Shown here piece after piece: positions 25,156 to 33,564 of a stretch of 64,000 nucleotides of DNA. Where the stretch lies: assembly GCF_045629565.1 (NCBI RefSeq), contig NZ_JAZQRL010000078.1, forward strand, positions 27,455-91,454. The letters run 5' to 3'. This DNA is from Arcticibacter sp045629565 (lineage in GTDB: Bacteria > Bacteroidota > Bacteroidia > Sphingobacteriales > Sphingobacteriaceae). Position 1 is the first letter of the stretch. Each line of letters opens with the position of its first letter. The position numbers were made by a program, and so were the translations under genes. A model generated the notes under the pieces. That model had not been told where the DNA came from. It was given only the letters and a program-made list of their open reading frames with translations, and did not search any database.

Positions 25156-26124
25156 TTATGCTTCTATTGTTTTGCTGATCAAAGACCTGTCGATAGGAGC
25201 TGCTTTGTTTGTGTATTTAGAAAGAGTATTGAACAGCCTCTTTGAATGTCTCTGCAGGAAATGCATGTAGTTAGGTTGATCGTATTTGCGGATCAGGCCA
25301 GCGCTGACTTTTTGATTTAATGGAACGAAGGAAAAGGAAGTTAGTGCTACTGCAGCAGAACTGGTATAGACGCTTGCATCATCAATGCTGATCTTTCTCT
25401 TTTGAAAATGCACATAAGCGAGCTCCCGATGCTGCATGGTGCCTCCGTTTAAGAAGTATTGTTTTACCTGCCCGCCTTCCCAAACAAAGAGTTGCTTCTT
25501 GTAATTTTGAATATTGCTGCATGTGTATCTGGCCTTATTCGGATTGATATCGGCCATGCACTCCTTATGATATTGAGGCACGTTGAATTCTTTGAACACC
25601 TGATGGATGCCATGCCATTCATCAAAGATGAAACACGCTTTTGATTCCATTATAGCCTGTGCGTCAATTGTTTTGGAGGATCGGTAAAGTGTGTTGATGC
25701 GCTCTTCATTCTTGTATAATGTAAGGTGTCCTCTGTTGAAAATTTTCTGATACGTGGATAGGATATCATCAGTAATGAAGTTCGACAGCTTACCGAACAT
25801 CAGGTCCATATCACAGTATCCCCAGAAATCGTAATCTGTAAGATAGGGGGCGAATAGTTCTCCGAACGCTGGCCTGAAATCGCACAATTTATAAGAGAAT
25901 TGGAAGGTTGGCTTGACATGGAGACGTTGTATAATGGTTTCTTTCAAGTCTTCCAGGGTTAACCTGGTTACCTTGAGATTATCAGGGATCTCCGTTCGAT
26001 CAATTTCCTGGTCGGTAAACAGGAGGAAATCATAACCATCATTTGCCCTTAGCGAACGGGTCCATAGTCGGAAATAATCATGCAGGGGACCGAACCACAG
26101 GGTTATGACTGCAATTTTTTTCAT
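25156..26124 (-). CDS. DUF6625-like capsular polysaccharide glycosyltransferase
   Basis: A 322-residue protein that begins MKKIAVITLWFGPLHDYFRLW and contains FWGYCDMDLMFGKLSNF, in which D-x-D is the likely metal/nucleotide-sugar site of a GT-A fold. This pattern is seen in proteins labelled DUF6625 in capsule loci. The frame could open at 26187, but that would run through a 13-bp hairpin and add an unusual Met/Ser-rich stretch, so the ATG at 26124 is chosen. It is 98 bases after the preceding gene. Substrate unknown. Confidence 0.82.
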   Translation of the reverse strand: MKKIAVITLWFGPLHDYFRLWTRSLRANDGYDFLLFTDQEIDRTEIPDNLKVTRLTLEDLKETIIQRLHVKPTFQFSYKLCDFRPAFGELFAPYLTDYDFWGYCDMDLMFGKLSNFITDDILSTYQKIFNRGHLTLYKNEERINTLYRSSKTIDAQAIMESKACFIFDEWHGIHQVFKEFNVPQYHKECMADINPNKARYTCSNIQNYKKQLFVWEGGQVKQYFLNGGTMQHRELAYVHFQKRKISIDDASVYTSSAAVALTSFSFVPLNQKVSAGLIRKYDQPNYMHFLQRHSKRLFNTLSKYTNKAAPIDRSLISKTIEA

Positions 26125-26153
26125 TAGGATCAGATTTGTTTTCATTGGTAATG

Positions 26154-26187
26154 ATGACATCATCAGCATGCTGCCTGATGATGTCAT
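26154..26187 (-). promoter_or_regulatory. Intercistronic 13-bp hairpin
   Basis: ATGACATCATCAG (26154-26166) pairs perfectly with 26175-26187 around an 8-base loop. It sits between the GT gene ending at 26223 and the start at 26124. No T-run follows, so it is more likely a processing or stability element than a terminator. Confidence 0.5.
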
Positions 26188-26222
26188 GAGAGTAAGTCGG
26201 GTTTGGCAGTGTTCTGCGAGCG

Positions 26223-27122
26223 CTATATCGGGATGAGCGACAGCGCTTTATATTTGAGCCGTGTTATGACACTATATTTCTTAACAAACTGCTTTATGAG
26301 CGAGTTATTGAGGCTCACAAAAGGATTAAGCTTAAAGATATGTGCATTTGTAGTGTCCAGCGAGGTGGCAAACCTGGATTGTTGAATAGACGAGGTATGG
26401 GTGGCTGTGTCGCCGAATCCGATGTTCTGAACTTTGGATATTGACGGAAATGCCGTGTATGTATCGGTTTTGAACTGATGATAACACCATCTGATAGCCC
26501 AGGAACTGATCTTGCCTTTCATTTGTTTATCGAGCATGCCAGCCATATCACTTCCCATCAGGTTGAATCTTTTACGTGCGGCAGGATTGCGGACGAAGTC
26601 GTTATAATCTTTGACATCCCAGTCTACCGCGTTCCACCGGTTACGCCATGTTCCCCAACCCCATGAGGAGCTGCGTTTGGTGAAGTAATTGTCGTACACG
26701 TATACCTGTGGAAAGGTGATCCGGAAACTGTATCCGGAGATGGAAAGTATCTTTCTGTTGTCTTTATAGAAATCCAGGCTATCGTTCATATAACTCAGGA
26801 AGTTTGTACTCGTAAGCAGGTCATCTTCCAGTACGATCACTGTTTCGTGCTTCTTTAAAACTTCCGTTACCCCTTCTATGATAGATGTTGCCAGACCTTT
26901 ATTATGCGGTGAGTTGACCATGTTGAGCTCTCTAAATCCAGTTATGGTAGGAACATATTCGCGGATGGCGGCCACCTTGTCGGTATCTGCTTCATTTGAG
27001 GGGCCGTCAGAAAAAATGTACAACTCGGTATCGCAGGCCAGAGTGTTCCGTTGCAGATTTGCGACAGTGCATTTAAGGTTGTCTAGTCTGTTATAACAGA
27101 AAATAACTACGGGACTTGGCAT
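26223..27122 (-). CDS. GT2-like glycosyltransferase (GT-A fold)
   Basis: A 299-residue GT-A-fold enzyme that begins MPSPVVIFCYNRLDNLKCT. The nucleotide-sugar site is in ETVIVLEDDLLTSTNFLSY (EDD in place of D-x-D) near residue 95. The later SSSWGWGTWRNRWNAVDWD is highly characteristic of a group of polysaccharide-cluster transferases. The frame extends nine codons further upstream, but the ATG at 27122 lies five bases after the preceding stop and begins the conserved strand. Probably adds one sugar to the lipid-linked repeat unit; donor unknown. Confidence 0.86.
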   Translation of the reverse strand: MPSPVVIFCYNRLDNLKCTVANLQRNTLACDTELYIFSDGPSNEADTDKVAAIREYVPTITGFRELNMVNSPHNKGLATSIIEGVTEVLKKHETVIVLEDDLLTSTNFLSYMNDSLDFYKDNRKILSISGYSFRITFPQVYVYDNYFTKRSSSWGWGTWRNRWNAVDWDVKDYNDFVRNPAARKRFNLMGSDMAGMLDKQMKGKISSWAIRWCYHQFKTDTYTAFPSISKVQNIGFGDTATHTSSIQQSRFATSLDTTNAHIFKLNPFVSLNNSLIKQFVKKYSVITRLKYKALSLIPI

Positions 27123-27127
27123 ATGAT

Positions 27128-27976
27128 TTACTTTTTGAAGGTGTCCCACAAAACAGGGAAGAGCGTCTTTAGCCAGAGCTTGGAAAAAGCTACTGGATAA
27201 GAGAGTGGAAAATGGTACCGGATGAAGCCCAGGTATTCTGAATAGGCCAGACCTTTGGGGCTTTTAAGAAATGCAATTCTTTCTTTTAGCCGCACTTTGG
27301 TGCTCTTCCAGTTCTTGTCGTGGTCATGAATACAGGTACCCAGGAAGCCGGGGGCAACCAACACGTCCATGCCGGCCTTTTTTGCTTTAAGGGTGTAATC
27401 GTAGTCAGCGATTCCATGAGTAAAGGCGCTGGACAAGATTCCTATTCGTTTTACGGCCAAAGATGGTACGAGCATTATGTTTGCATTTCCAAGATCACAG
27501 GGCATGAATTTATCTTCACTGAAAATGAATTTCCCTTGAAGGGAGTATCTGGAGGTGAGTGTCTTGCCACCGTATGTTATATTGCCCTGATCATCGCAGG
27601 TGCTGCCAATACAGATAGCAGGCAAGCGGTTAGCTGCGGTTGCCTGCATGTTATATTGAAGCATCCTATTAAGGGCATCGTCTCTTAGGAGCGTGTCGTC
27701 GTTTAATAAAAGATAATAGTCATAATCGCCGGAAAGCGCCGTATTCCATGAGTTACGCATGCCTCCGGCCCAGAAGAGCGAGCCGGTGCCTTTCAACAGG
27801 TGTACCTCAGGAAAATGAAACGCGACAGCTTCCGCGGTACCGTCGGATGAATTGTCGTCGGTAACGAAAATGTCTGTTTTAGTGCCTGAGGGCAGTTTTT
27901 GCTTGCTGAGGTTGCGTAAGCACGACAGGGTCTTTTGTTTCCTGTTAAACGTGGTTAGCAAAATGGCAATTTTCAT
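27128..27976 (-). CDS. Family 2 glycosyltransferase
   Basis: A 282-residue GT2 enzyme. The first strand MKIAILLTTFNRKQKTLSCL, the nucleotide-binding FVTDDNSSDGT and the metal-binding LLLNDDTLLRDDAL are all in place, and GGMRNSWNTAL precedes the latter. The C-terminal third includes GIADYDYTLKAKKAGMDVL, the usual acceptor-side catalytic region of GT2. Length is typical. It is followed with five bases by the next transferase gene. Acceptor and donor unknown. Confidence 0.9.
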   Translation of the reverse strand: MKIAILLTTFNRKQKTLSCLRNLSKQKLPSGTKTDIFVTDDNSSDGTAEAVAFHFPEVHLLKGTGSLFWAGGMRNSWNTALSGDYDYYLLLNDDTLLRDDALNRMLQYNMQATAANRLPAICIGSTCDDQGNITYGGKTLTSRYSLQGKFIFSEDKFMPCDLGNANIMLVPSLAVKRIGILSSAFTHGIADYDYTLKAKKAGMDVLVAPGFLGTCIHDHDKNWKSTKVRLKERIAFLKSPKGLAYSEYLGFIRYHFPLSYPVAFSKLWLKTLFPVLWDTFKK

Positions 27977-28036
27977 GGGGATTGAATTTGTTGTTCAGTG
28001 GTGATGCGGGCTGTCATGAGATTATTCACGCTGCTT

Positions 28037-29083
28037 TTACTGAGCACCTGCATACTTCCGGATCCTTTTTGCGATCGCTTTGTAATAGCTGATAGAATAG
28101 TATCCGATCTTCCGCGAGGTTCTCAACCGCGGAATTCCTGTAGTTTTTCTGACCAGGCCAAAAAAGCTTCTGTCAGAAATGTTTTTTCCATATTCATCCA
28201 GGCGAAAGAGGAGATAGTCGTAGAGACGTGCAATTCCAAACGTCTTTTCTGCCGGAAGATGCCATAGAGTAAGCTTTAGATCGGAGGGGTCGACGTTCCT
28301 GTAAAACACTGGATTGGTCCAAATCCTCTTCATGAACAGATTCTGCTTCGCTGCTTTCCATCCGTTTTTAAAATACAGGAAGCTTAGTGTATGTGCCTCC
28401 TCGTTCAGCTTTTTAAGTCCTTTTTCATGGCGTTCCAACAATACGGGCCAGAGTTCTAGAAAGTCTGCGTAAAGCTTCTTAATATGGGAATTGCTGCTCA
28501 GCAGGAACTCCCCCAAATGATAGGAAGGTATTTCTTCCACCTCCTTGCCAAGCATCTCGGCGAAAAGCACCTGCATGTCCAAGCGGCTCAATCCGTTTAT
28601 TTGATGGTCTACAGGGCTATCTATTTCAAATGATATAAATCCATTAGGCTCTGCTGCATGGAAAAGACGTTTGGCTGGTCTGATGAACACACAATCAGAG
28701 TCGGCGATCAGGTACAGGTCCGTGGGTTCATGCCTGTTCTGAGCGATATACTCAAGAATGGAAAACTCAAAAAACTGATTTTGGAAGGACCCGAAGTAGC
28801 CTTTCGGCGTTTTATATTTGAAATCGATGTGTATCACATCAACGCCCAAATCATGCATGATATCCGAAACAGGTTGACCATCGACTATCGGGAGGGTTTT
28901 AACATTGGTAAACAGCAGATGTTTTTCCTCTTTGTTAAATCGGGTGCTGCTGATGAAAAACACAATAAGACATCTCCAGTAAATGTTCTGATGGTTCTGA
29001 CTGGATGACTTCATACCGGATTGAGGAAAGTCACTTTCCTCTCCTTTTTCATCAGCACATAGCCAAGTACAGATATGGTTCAT
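28037..29083 (-). CDS. Probable glycosyltransferase of the polysaccharide operon
   Basis: A 348-residue cytosolic protein without signal or membrane segments. It carries LYLIADSDCVFIRPAKRLF around residue 128, a D-x-D motif typical of GT-A-fold transferases, and the N-terminal SGMKSSSQNHQNIYWRCLI resembles a group of uncharacterised proteins found in capsule and O-antigen loci. No family number can be assigned by eye. It is packed three bases after the polymerase gene and 60 bases before the next transferase, so a sugar-transfer role in the same pathway is likely. Confidence 0.75.
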   Translation of the reverse strand: MNHICTWLCADEKGEESDFPQSGMKSSSQNHQNIYWRCLIVFFISSTRFNKEEKHLLFTNVKTLPIVDGQPVSDIMHDLGVDVIHIDFKYKTPKGYFGSFQNQFFEFSILEYIAQNRHEPTDLYLIADSDCVFIRPAKRLFHAAEPNGFISFEIDSPVDHQINGLSRLDMQVLFAEMLGKEVEEIPSYHLGEFLLSSNSHIKKLYADFLELWPVLLERHEKGLKKLNEEAHTLSFLYFKNGWKAAKQNLFMKRIWTNPVFYRNVDPSDLKLTLWHLPAEKTFGIARLYDYLLFRLDEYGKNISDRSFFGLVRKTTGIPRLRTSRKIGYYSISYYKAIAKRIRKYAGAQ

Positions 29084-29086
29084 ATT

Positions 29087-30322
29087 TTATTCTTTAAAAT
29101 TTTTATTTGTTTCCAGATAATACAGGCACATGCCTACGTGCCCCCAGTATATAAGCGGAGCGACGTAGCTGAGCGAAAATATGAGGCCACTCAGGCAAAA
29201 AGGGATCAGGACTACGGCTCTGTTGGAGACTTTGGAACTGAACGCTTTGAAGACGATATAGATGAGAAATGAGAATTTGAACAGGAAACCCAATACGCCA
29301 TGATAGAACAGTATTTCGATAAAACCCTCATGGAAATGGTGTCCTGTGCCCGCATCCCACCAGTCTACCAGTGGATTGGGAAGACTATATCCCTCAAACG
29401 ACCAGCCGAGCAGGGGCTTCTCTCTGATAAAGTTCATATACATATTGCGCTGCTCGATGCGGAAGCCACCGGTGCCGCTTTCTGTGGACGGGTTAAGTAT
29501 TTCGGCAAACCGGTCAGAAAAGAAATCGAGTAGTCCGGGAGACATGCTGGATATGTAATATAAAGCAATGATGGAAACCAGAAAACAAGTTACCGTGAAA
29601 CTAGCTATACCCGTGAGTGCCTTTCTGTTGGTTCGTAAAACCATGATAAAGTAGATGAGCGTGGCGAATATGGCACTGCTCCATACTGACCTGTGCTGGT
29701 GTATCAGGATAATGGTGAAACACAGCGCAAAAAGCAGGAACGATTGCAAGGTCTGCCGGGTAATAAACTTGTTGAGATACCAAAGAAAGGGTATGATCAT
29801 CATGAAGATCGAATGCGCATGTATAATCCTCGTGTCGCCGGAAAAAGGACCGCTGTTTGGCTCAATGTGTTCGAGACTAAAAGAGAACTGGTGTCCGAAG
29901 AGCGCCATAAAGACGAGGTATGTTACCAGATAGAATCCTGCAATAAAACCCAGGAGATCTGCATTCATCTTTCTCATGACCGATTTAATAAATACCGTAT
30001 ATATAATCGGGAACAGGACGGTGTAGATCTCAAAGTTGCGGAAGGGAACCTGATACTCGATCAATGACTGCAAAATCAGCTTGACAATAAAAACAGAGAA
30101 AAGGCCCACGTAGATCTTTTCCTTTAGCTTGAGGTTGTTGAAGTCTACCAGGATGTATCCGTAAATAAGAAGGCTTAAGGCCTTCACGGCAACTACGTTA
30201 ATATAGGCGTTTTGCGTAAAGAACCATGCGAAGCATTTCTCTACAATCAAGTAGCAGAACAAGATTATAAGTAACTCCGGCAAATAGATCCGGTAGTTGA
30301 AAAGTTTAACTGAAGCTGTCAT
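29087..30322 (-). CDS. Wzy-like polysaccharide polymerase / O-antigen ligase family membrane protein
   Basis: A 411-residue polytopic inner-membrane protein with about ten to eleven hydrophobic helices and a long periplasmic loop of about 65 residues (about 280-345) containing REKPLLGWSFEGYS and GTGHHFHEGFIEILFYHG. That layout, with a large loop late in the chain and the H-x-F-x-E-x-x-F motif, is the Wzy_C/O-antigen ligase pattern. In this Wzx/Wzy locus it would polymerise lipid-linked repeat units on the periplasmic side. A ligase role is less likely because Wza and Wzc point to an exported polymer. Confidence 0.85.
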   Translation of the reverse strand: MTASVKLFNYRIYLPELLIILFCYLIVEKCFAWFFTQNAYINVVAVKALSLLIYGYILVDFNNLKLKEKIYVGLFSVFIVKLILQSLIEYQVPFRNFEIYTVLFPIIYTVFIKSVMRKMNADLLGFIAGFYLVTYLVFMALFGHQFSFSLEHIEPNSGPFSGDTRIIHAHSIFMMIIPFLWYLNKFITRQTLQSFLLFALCFTIILIHQHRSVWSSAIFATLIYFIMVLRTNRKALTGIASFTVTCFLVSIIALYYISSMSPGLLDFFSDRFAEILNPSTESGTGGFRIEQRNMYMNFIREKPLLGWSFEGYSLPNPLVDWWDAGTGHHFHEGFIEILFYHGVLGFLFKFSFLIYIVFKAFSSKVSNRAVVLIPFCLSGLIFSLSYVAPLIYWGHVGMCLYYLETNKNFKE

Positions 30323-30325
30323 TAT

Positions 30326-31291
30326 TTACCAATAGCATCCATCCTCTATGCTTTTTATCCCTTGCGGCGTTTCGCCCAACTGTGGTCTCACCCAATGTTC
30401 GTTCATCATATCAGCCACACGGCCATGTATTTTTTGCGTCTCCCATCTCTTTCCCTTGATTCCAAAGAGGGTTTGCGTTGCACCTCCGAGGTGAATTCCT
30501 TTTTTTCCTATTCTCTTAACATGAGCAGCCAGCGGGAATCCGTAAGCTCCGCAGCCTATAATAGCCACGTCAAAATCGATCGATGAAATCTGTTCTTTCA
30601 TATGGGACAGGGCATCGAACCAATTCCTGTATCCTGTTGGGGTGTTCGCGATAGATTGTACCGCCTTCAAGGTGAGAAGGTCAAAATCAGGCAGTACCGG
30701 TGAATCTTTAAAAATTAAATGTCTCTTCGTATACTGTTCGCTGATGCTTTTGGTAAAGGGATGGACCACCAACACACGTTTACCGGCCAAAGAAAGCGAC
30801 CATGGATTTTCATGGTTGTAAGGCTCCAGGTCGGTGAGTCCTATTCGGATTGCATTTTGCAGCTCCTTATTAAACAGCTTTTCCTGCCAGAGCCAGGATC
30901 CGAGGACATCCACCTGCGCCATGTCTTCGAGCATTAATGAAGAAAATTTTTCCAGCATAACTGGTTCTGCGGGAAAGAATCCGGCATTATTGGCCATCAG
31001 CGACATGGAGTTTTCTTCCCACCAAAATGCTTCGGCTCGTCCACGTATGTAATTCAGGGGTCGGTTCCCCGGGCTATGCATGCTTTTATAAATTCCGATA
31101 CAGGACGCTTCTACAGCTCCCAGTCTGGCTACCATCATGGGTTTTGGACTAGTGATCGCCTCCGCGATTACCTTGTTCGCATGACGATTTCTGATGACAG
31201 GATGTGATCCATAAAGACCTTCCCGGTCTAAAAATGCGTTCATATAGATCTTTCTGGCCAGCTTTAAGCATTGAATCGTACTTTTTTTCAT
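30326..31291 (-). CDS. Putative GT-D-like glycosyltransferase
   Basis: A 321-residue soluble protein. MMVARLGAVEASCIGIY near residue 55 resembles the R-x-G-x-x-E motif of GT-D (DUF1792-like) transferases, and VAIIGCGAYGFPLAAHVKR with KGIHLGGATQTLFGIKG in the C-terminal half matches the second conserved region of similar proteins of polysaccharide clusters. It lacks GT-A and GT-B motifs. It lies between GT2 and wzy with 13 and 3 base gaps. The assignment rests on two short motifs and position in the operon, so it is tentative. Confidence 0.62.
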   Translation of the reverse strand: MKKSTIQCLKLARKIYMNAFLDREGLYGSHPVIRNRHANKVIAEAITSPKPMMVARLGAVEASCIGIYKSMHSPGNRPLNYIRGRAEAFWWEENSMSLMANNAGFFPAEPVMLEKFSSLMLEDMAQVDVLGSWLWQEKLFNKELQNAIRIGLTDLEPYNHENPWSLSLAGKRVLVVHPFTKSISEQYTKRHLIFKDSPVLPDFDLLTLKAVQSIANTPTGYRNWFDALSHMKEQISSIDFDVAIIGCGAYGFPLAAHVKRIGKKGIHLGGATQTLFGIKGKRWETQKIHGRVADMMNEHWVRPQLGETPQGIKSIEDGCYW

Positions 31292-31304
31292 AGAGTTTGC
31301 TGAA

Positions 31305-32210
31305 CTACTCGACTAACTTGAATTTGAAGCCATCCCTCATTGCCTTAGCGACTGTTGAAACATGTTCAGGGAAAGCAGAGAACGTTTTCTTTCGCAGCGA
31401 AAGTTTGCCGATCGCCAGGACACGTTGCATGTTTGTGAAAGCCGCGCGGCTGATTGCTATATAAGTATTTCCGAATTTCCTGTCTATGATGATCTGGTTT
31501 CTGATACGGTAGTATAGCTTCCAGTCGACCGAGATTCCGTTTACAGGAGGGTTTATCATCTTCGTCATAATGGCGTCGCGTACGAAACCGACTTTGAACC
31601 CCGCATTATAGACTCTGGCTGAGTAGTCTGTATCGTCATAGAAGATAAAATAGCGCTTATCCACCCAACCCACTTTTTCTATTACTTTTCGAGAGAACAT
31701 CGGTCCTTCAAAGGGGAAGGATACGATAGTTTTGATCTTCTCTTTGTCCAGAAAGTCAGAGGATTTGACCGGAATGGTCGCCTCGGGCATGAAGGGGTTG
31801 CTGAAGTTAAACTTTGAACCGTACCTCCACTCTGATTCCGAATTAAAGAACTTCCTGTCCGGCTGTAGCACGTCGAACCGGTTTTGATAGTGAGCGTTTG
31901 AGGAAATCAGCTCTTCGAGGCAATTCAGGAGCGGGTCGACATCATCATCCATCATCCATATCCAGTCGTAATTCCTGACATAAGCTTCCTTCATTCCTCT
32001 GTAAAATCCGGCTGCGCCTCCACCATTCTCCTGATGGATAACGATGAGGTCAGCTTGCGCATCAAGCCATTGTTGCGTCCCGTCCGTGCTACTGTTGTTA
32101 ATGATGATGATTGCATCCAAAGGCTTTGTCTGCCTCCGTAAAGAATCGATACATCCTTTTAAAAGAGCGAGCCTGTTGAAAGTAACGACTACTGCTGCGT
32201 ATGTATTCAT
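31305..32210 (-). CDS. Family 2 glycosyltransferase, galactofuranosyltransferase-like
   Basis: A 301-residue GT2 enzyme. It begins MNTYAAVVVTFNRLALLKGC and has INNSSTDGTQQWL, ENGGGAAGFYRGMKEA and the metal site WIWMMDDDVDPLLNC, a combination typical of the galactofuranosyltransferase-like branch of GT2. Catalytic-side residues appear in FIFYDDTDYSARVYNAG. The presence of glf in the same operon supports use of UDP-galactofuranose. Its ATG overlaps the wzx stop by one base (TGATG). It has no membrane segment. Confidence 0.85.
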   Translation of the reverse strand: MNTYAAVVVTFNRLALLKGCIDSLRRQTKPLDAIIIINNSSTDGTQQWLDAQADLIVIHQENGGGAAGFYRGMKEAYVRNYDWIWMMDDDVDPLLNCLEELISSNAHYQNRFDVLQPDRKFFNSESEWRYGSKFNFSNPFMPEATIPVKSSDFLDKEKIKTIVSFPFEGPMFSRKVIEKVGWVDKRYFIFYDDTDYSARVYNAGFKVGFVRDAIMTKMINPPVNGISVDWKLYYRIRNQIIIDRKFGNTYIAISRAAFTNMQRVLAIGKLSLRKKTFSAFPEHVSTVAKAMRDGFKFKLVE

Positions 32211-33562
32211 CAGATATTTTTATAAACCTTTTTTTTAAGTGCGAAAACGAATGGTCTTACGAGCTGCGACAGGTGGCTAAACCGGAAGTAGCTGATATTT
32301 AAGAGTTGAATTTTTTTGGAGTAGAGGAAGATCCACATCGTGGATGTGATGAACACCTCTGTCAGGAGCCAGGCCCATGCGGTGCCGGTAGCGCCGGATT
32401 GCCTGGAGAGAAAGTAATTTAGTACCAAGCCGACCCCAGCTCCCAGGAGGGTGATATTAAAGAACTGCTTGTCCATCTTCAGGTTGATCATCGTCTGGAT
32501 ACCGAACAGATCGCCAAGGGCCAGAATAAGCGGCACGAAACACAATATCCGCAAGACGGTTGCAGCCTCTCCGAACTGGCTTCCGTAAAACACCTGGATC
32601 ATCCATGGCGCCAGCACCCATATCAGCGCACCTGATACGGCTGTGAAAATAGTGATGAAGGGGATCAGCTGACTGACCTTCGCCACGCCGTCCGCTTTGC
32701 TCCTTCCAAAGCTCTCGCCAATGAAAGGAAAGAGAGACAGCCGCAATGGCAGAGAAACAAATGTTTGCATAATCATGATCAGTTTCCATCCTGCGGTGTA
32801 GAATGCAACGTCTTTATTGGTTTGAACCAGTCCAAGTATAATGGTGTTCGTGGTTGTATACAGGGTCACGACGATCATGGAAAAAAAGATCATTTTCTCG
32901 TTCCACAACAGGGCGAAAATCTTTTTTAAAGCCACAGGGACGATCACGATATGGTACTTCCTGATGGCCCATATAAACGAGCATAGTCCGACTGCTATTT
33001 GCGACAAGCTCAGGATCAGGGGCTGAAGCGCATAATCTTCCTCTTTTCTGACAATGAATAAGATCGATATAGTAAAAAGAAGCTTTGCTACGAAGTTGAA
33101 CACGGCAACCTGGTGTAGCTCTTGCATACCCTGATAAAGCCAGTTGGGTGTTATAATCAGAGAAAAGCAGGCGATGTAAGTGAAAATGAACAGATCTTTA
33201 TCCGCAGCCATTGCAGGCACCAGGAAAAGTGAAGGAACAAAAACCAGCAGGGATACTGAAAGCAGGAAGATCTTGGCGAATAATATATCGCTGAAGATCT
33301 TGTTTCGTACATCCGAGTCATGGGGCGCCCGGGCGATTGCCCGTGTTGCTGTCAAGTCGAAGCCATAGTTAATCAGCAGTGAAAAATAGGTAACAATGGC
33401 GGCCGCAAAGTTAATGGCACCAAATTTATCGGGACCTATGATTCGGGCTATAACGGGTACCGTCAGCAGCGGCAAAAAGTTGTTAGCAAACTGAACGAGG
33501 CTTAAAGAGAAGAAATTTCTGATCAGCTTTTTTCCGGAGCTGAGTTGTTTAGTTGAATCCAA
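32210..33562 (-). CDS. Wzx-type flippase (polysaccharide transporter, MOP superfamily)
   Basis: A 450-residue inner-membrane protein with about twelve to fourteen helices. It opens with NFFSLSLVQFANNFLPLLTVPVIARIIGPDKFGAINFA, the signature of the Polysacc_synt/RfbX family. It would flip undecaprenyl-linked repeat units to the periplasm. The start codon is TTG at 33562, two bases after the wzc stop; no ATG lies before the first helix, so the TTG is accepted. Confidence 0.93.
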   Translation of the reverse strand: MDSTKQLSSGKKLIRNFFSLSLVQFANNFLPLLTVPVIARIIGPDKFGAINFAAAIVTYFSLLINYGFDLTATRAIARAPHDSDVRNKIFSDILFAKIFLLSVSLLVFVPSLFLVPAMAADKDLFIFTYIACFSLIITPNWLYQGMQELHQVAVFNFVAKLLFTISILFIVRKEEDYALQPLILSLSQIAVGLCSFIWAIRKYHIVIVPVALKKIFALLWNEKMIFFSMIVVTLYTTTNTIILGLVQTNKDVAFYTAGWKLIMIMQTFVSLPLRLSLFPFIGESFGRSKADGVAKVSQLIPFITIFTAVSGALIWVLAPWMIQVFYGSQFGEAATVLRILCFVPLILALGDLFGIQTMINLKMDKQFFNITLLGAGVGLVLNYFLSRQSGATGTAWAWLLTEVFITSTMWIFLYSKKIQLLNISYFRFSHLSQLVRPFVFALKKKVYKNI

Positions 33563-33564
33563 CG

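Noticed and set aside
26125..26187. Longer N-terminus for the DUF6625-like protein
   Set aside because: The extra 21 residues are Met/Ser-rich, are encoded across a perfect hairpin, and precede the conserved first strand.
32457..32789. A 110-codon minus-strand frame inside wzx
   Set aside because: Out-of-frame shadow of the flippase with no membrane or domain pattern.
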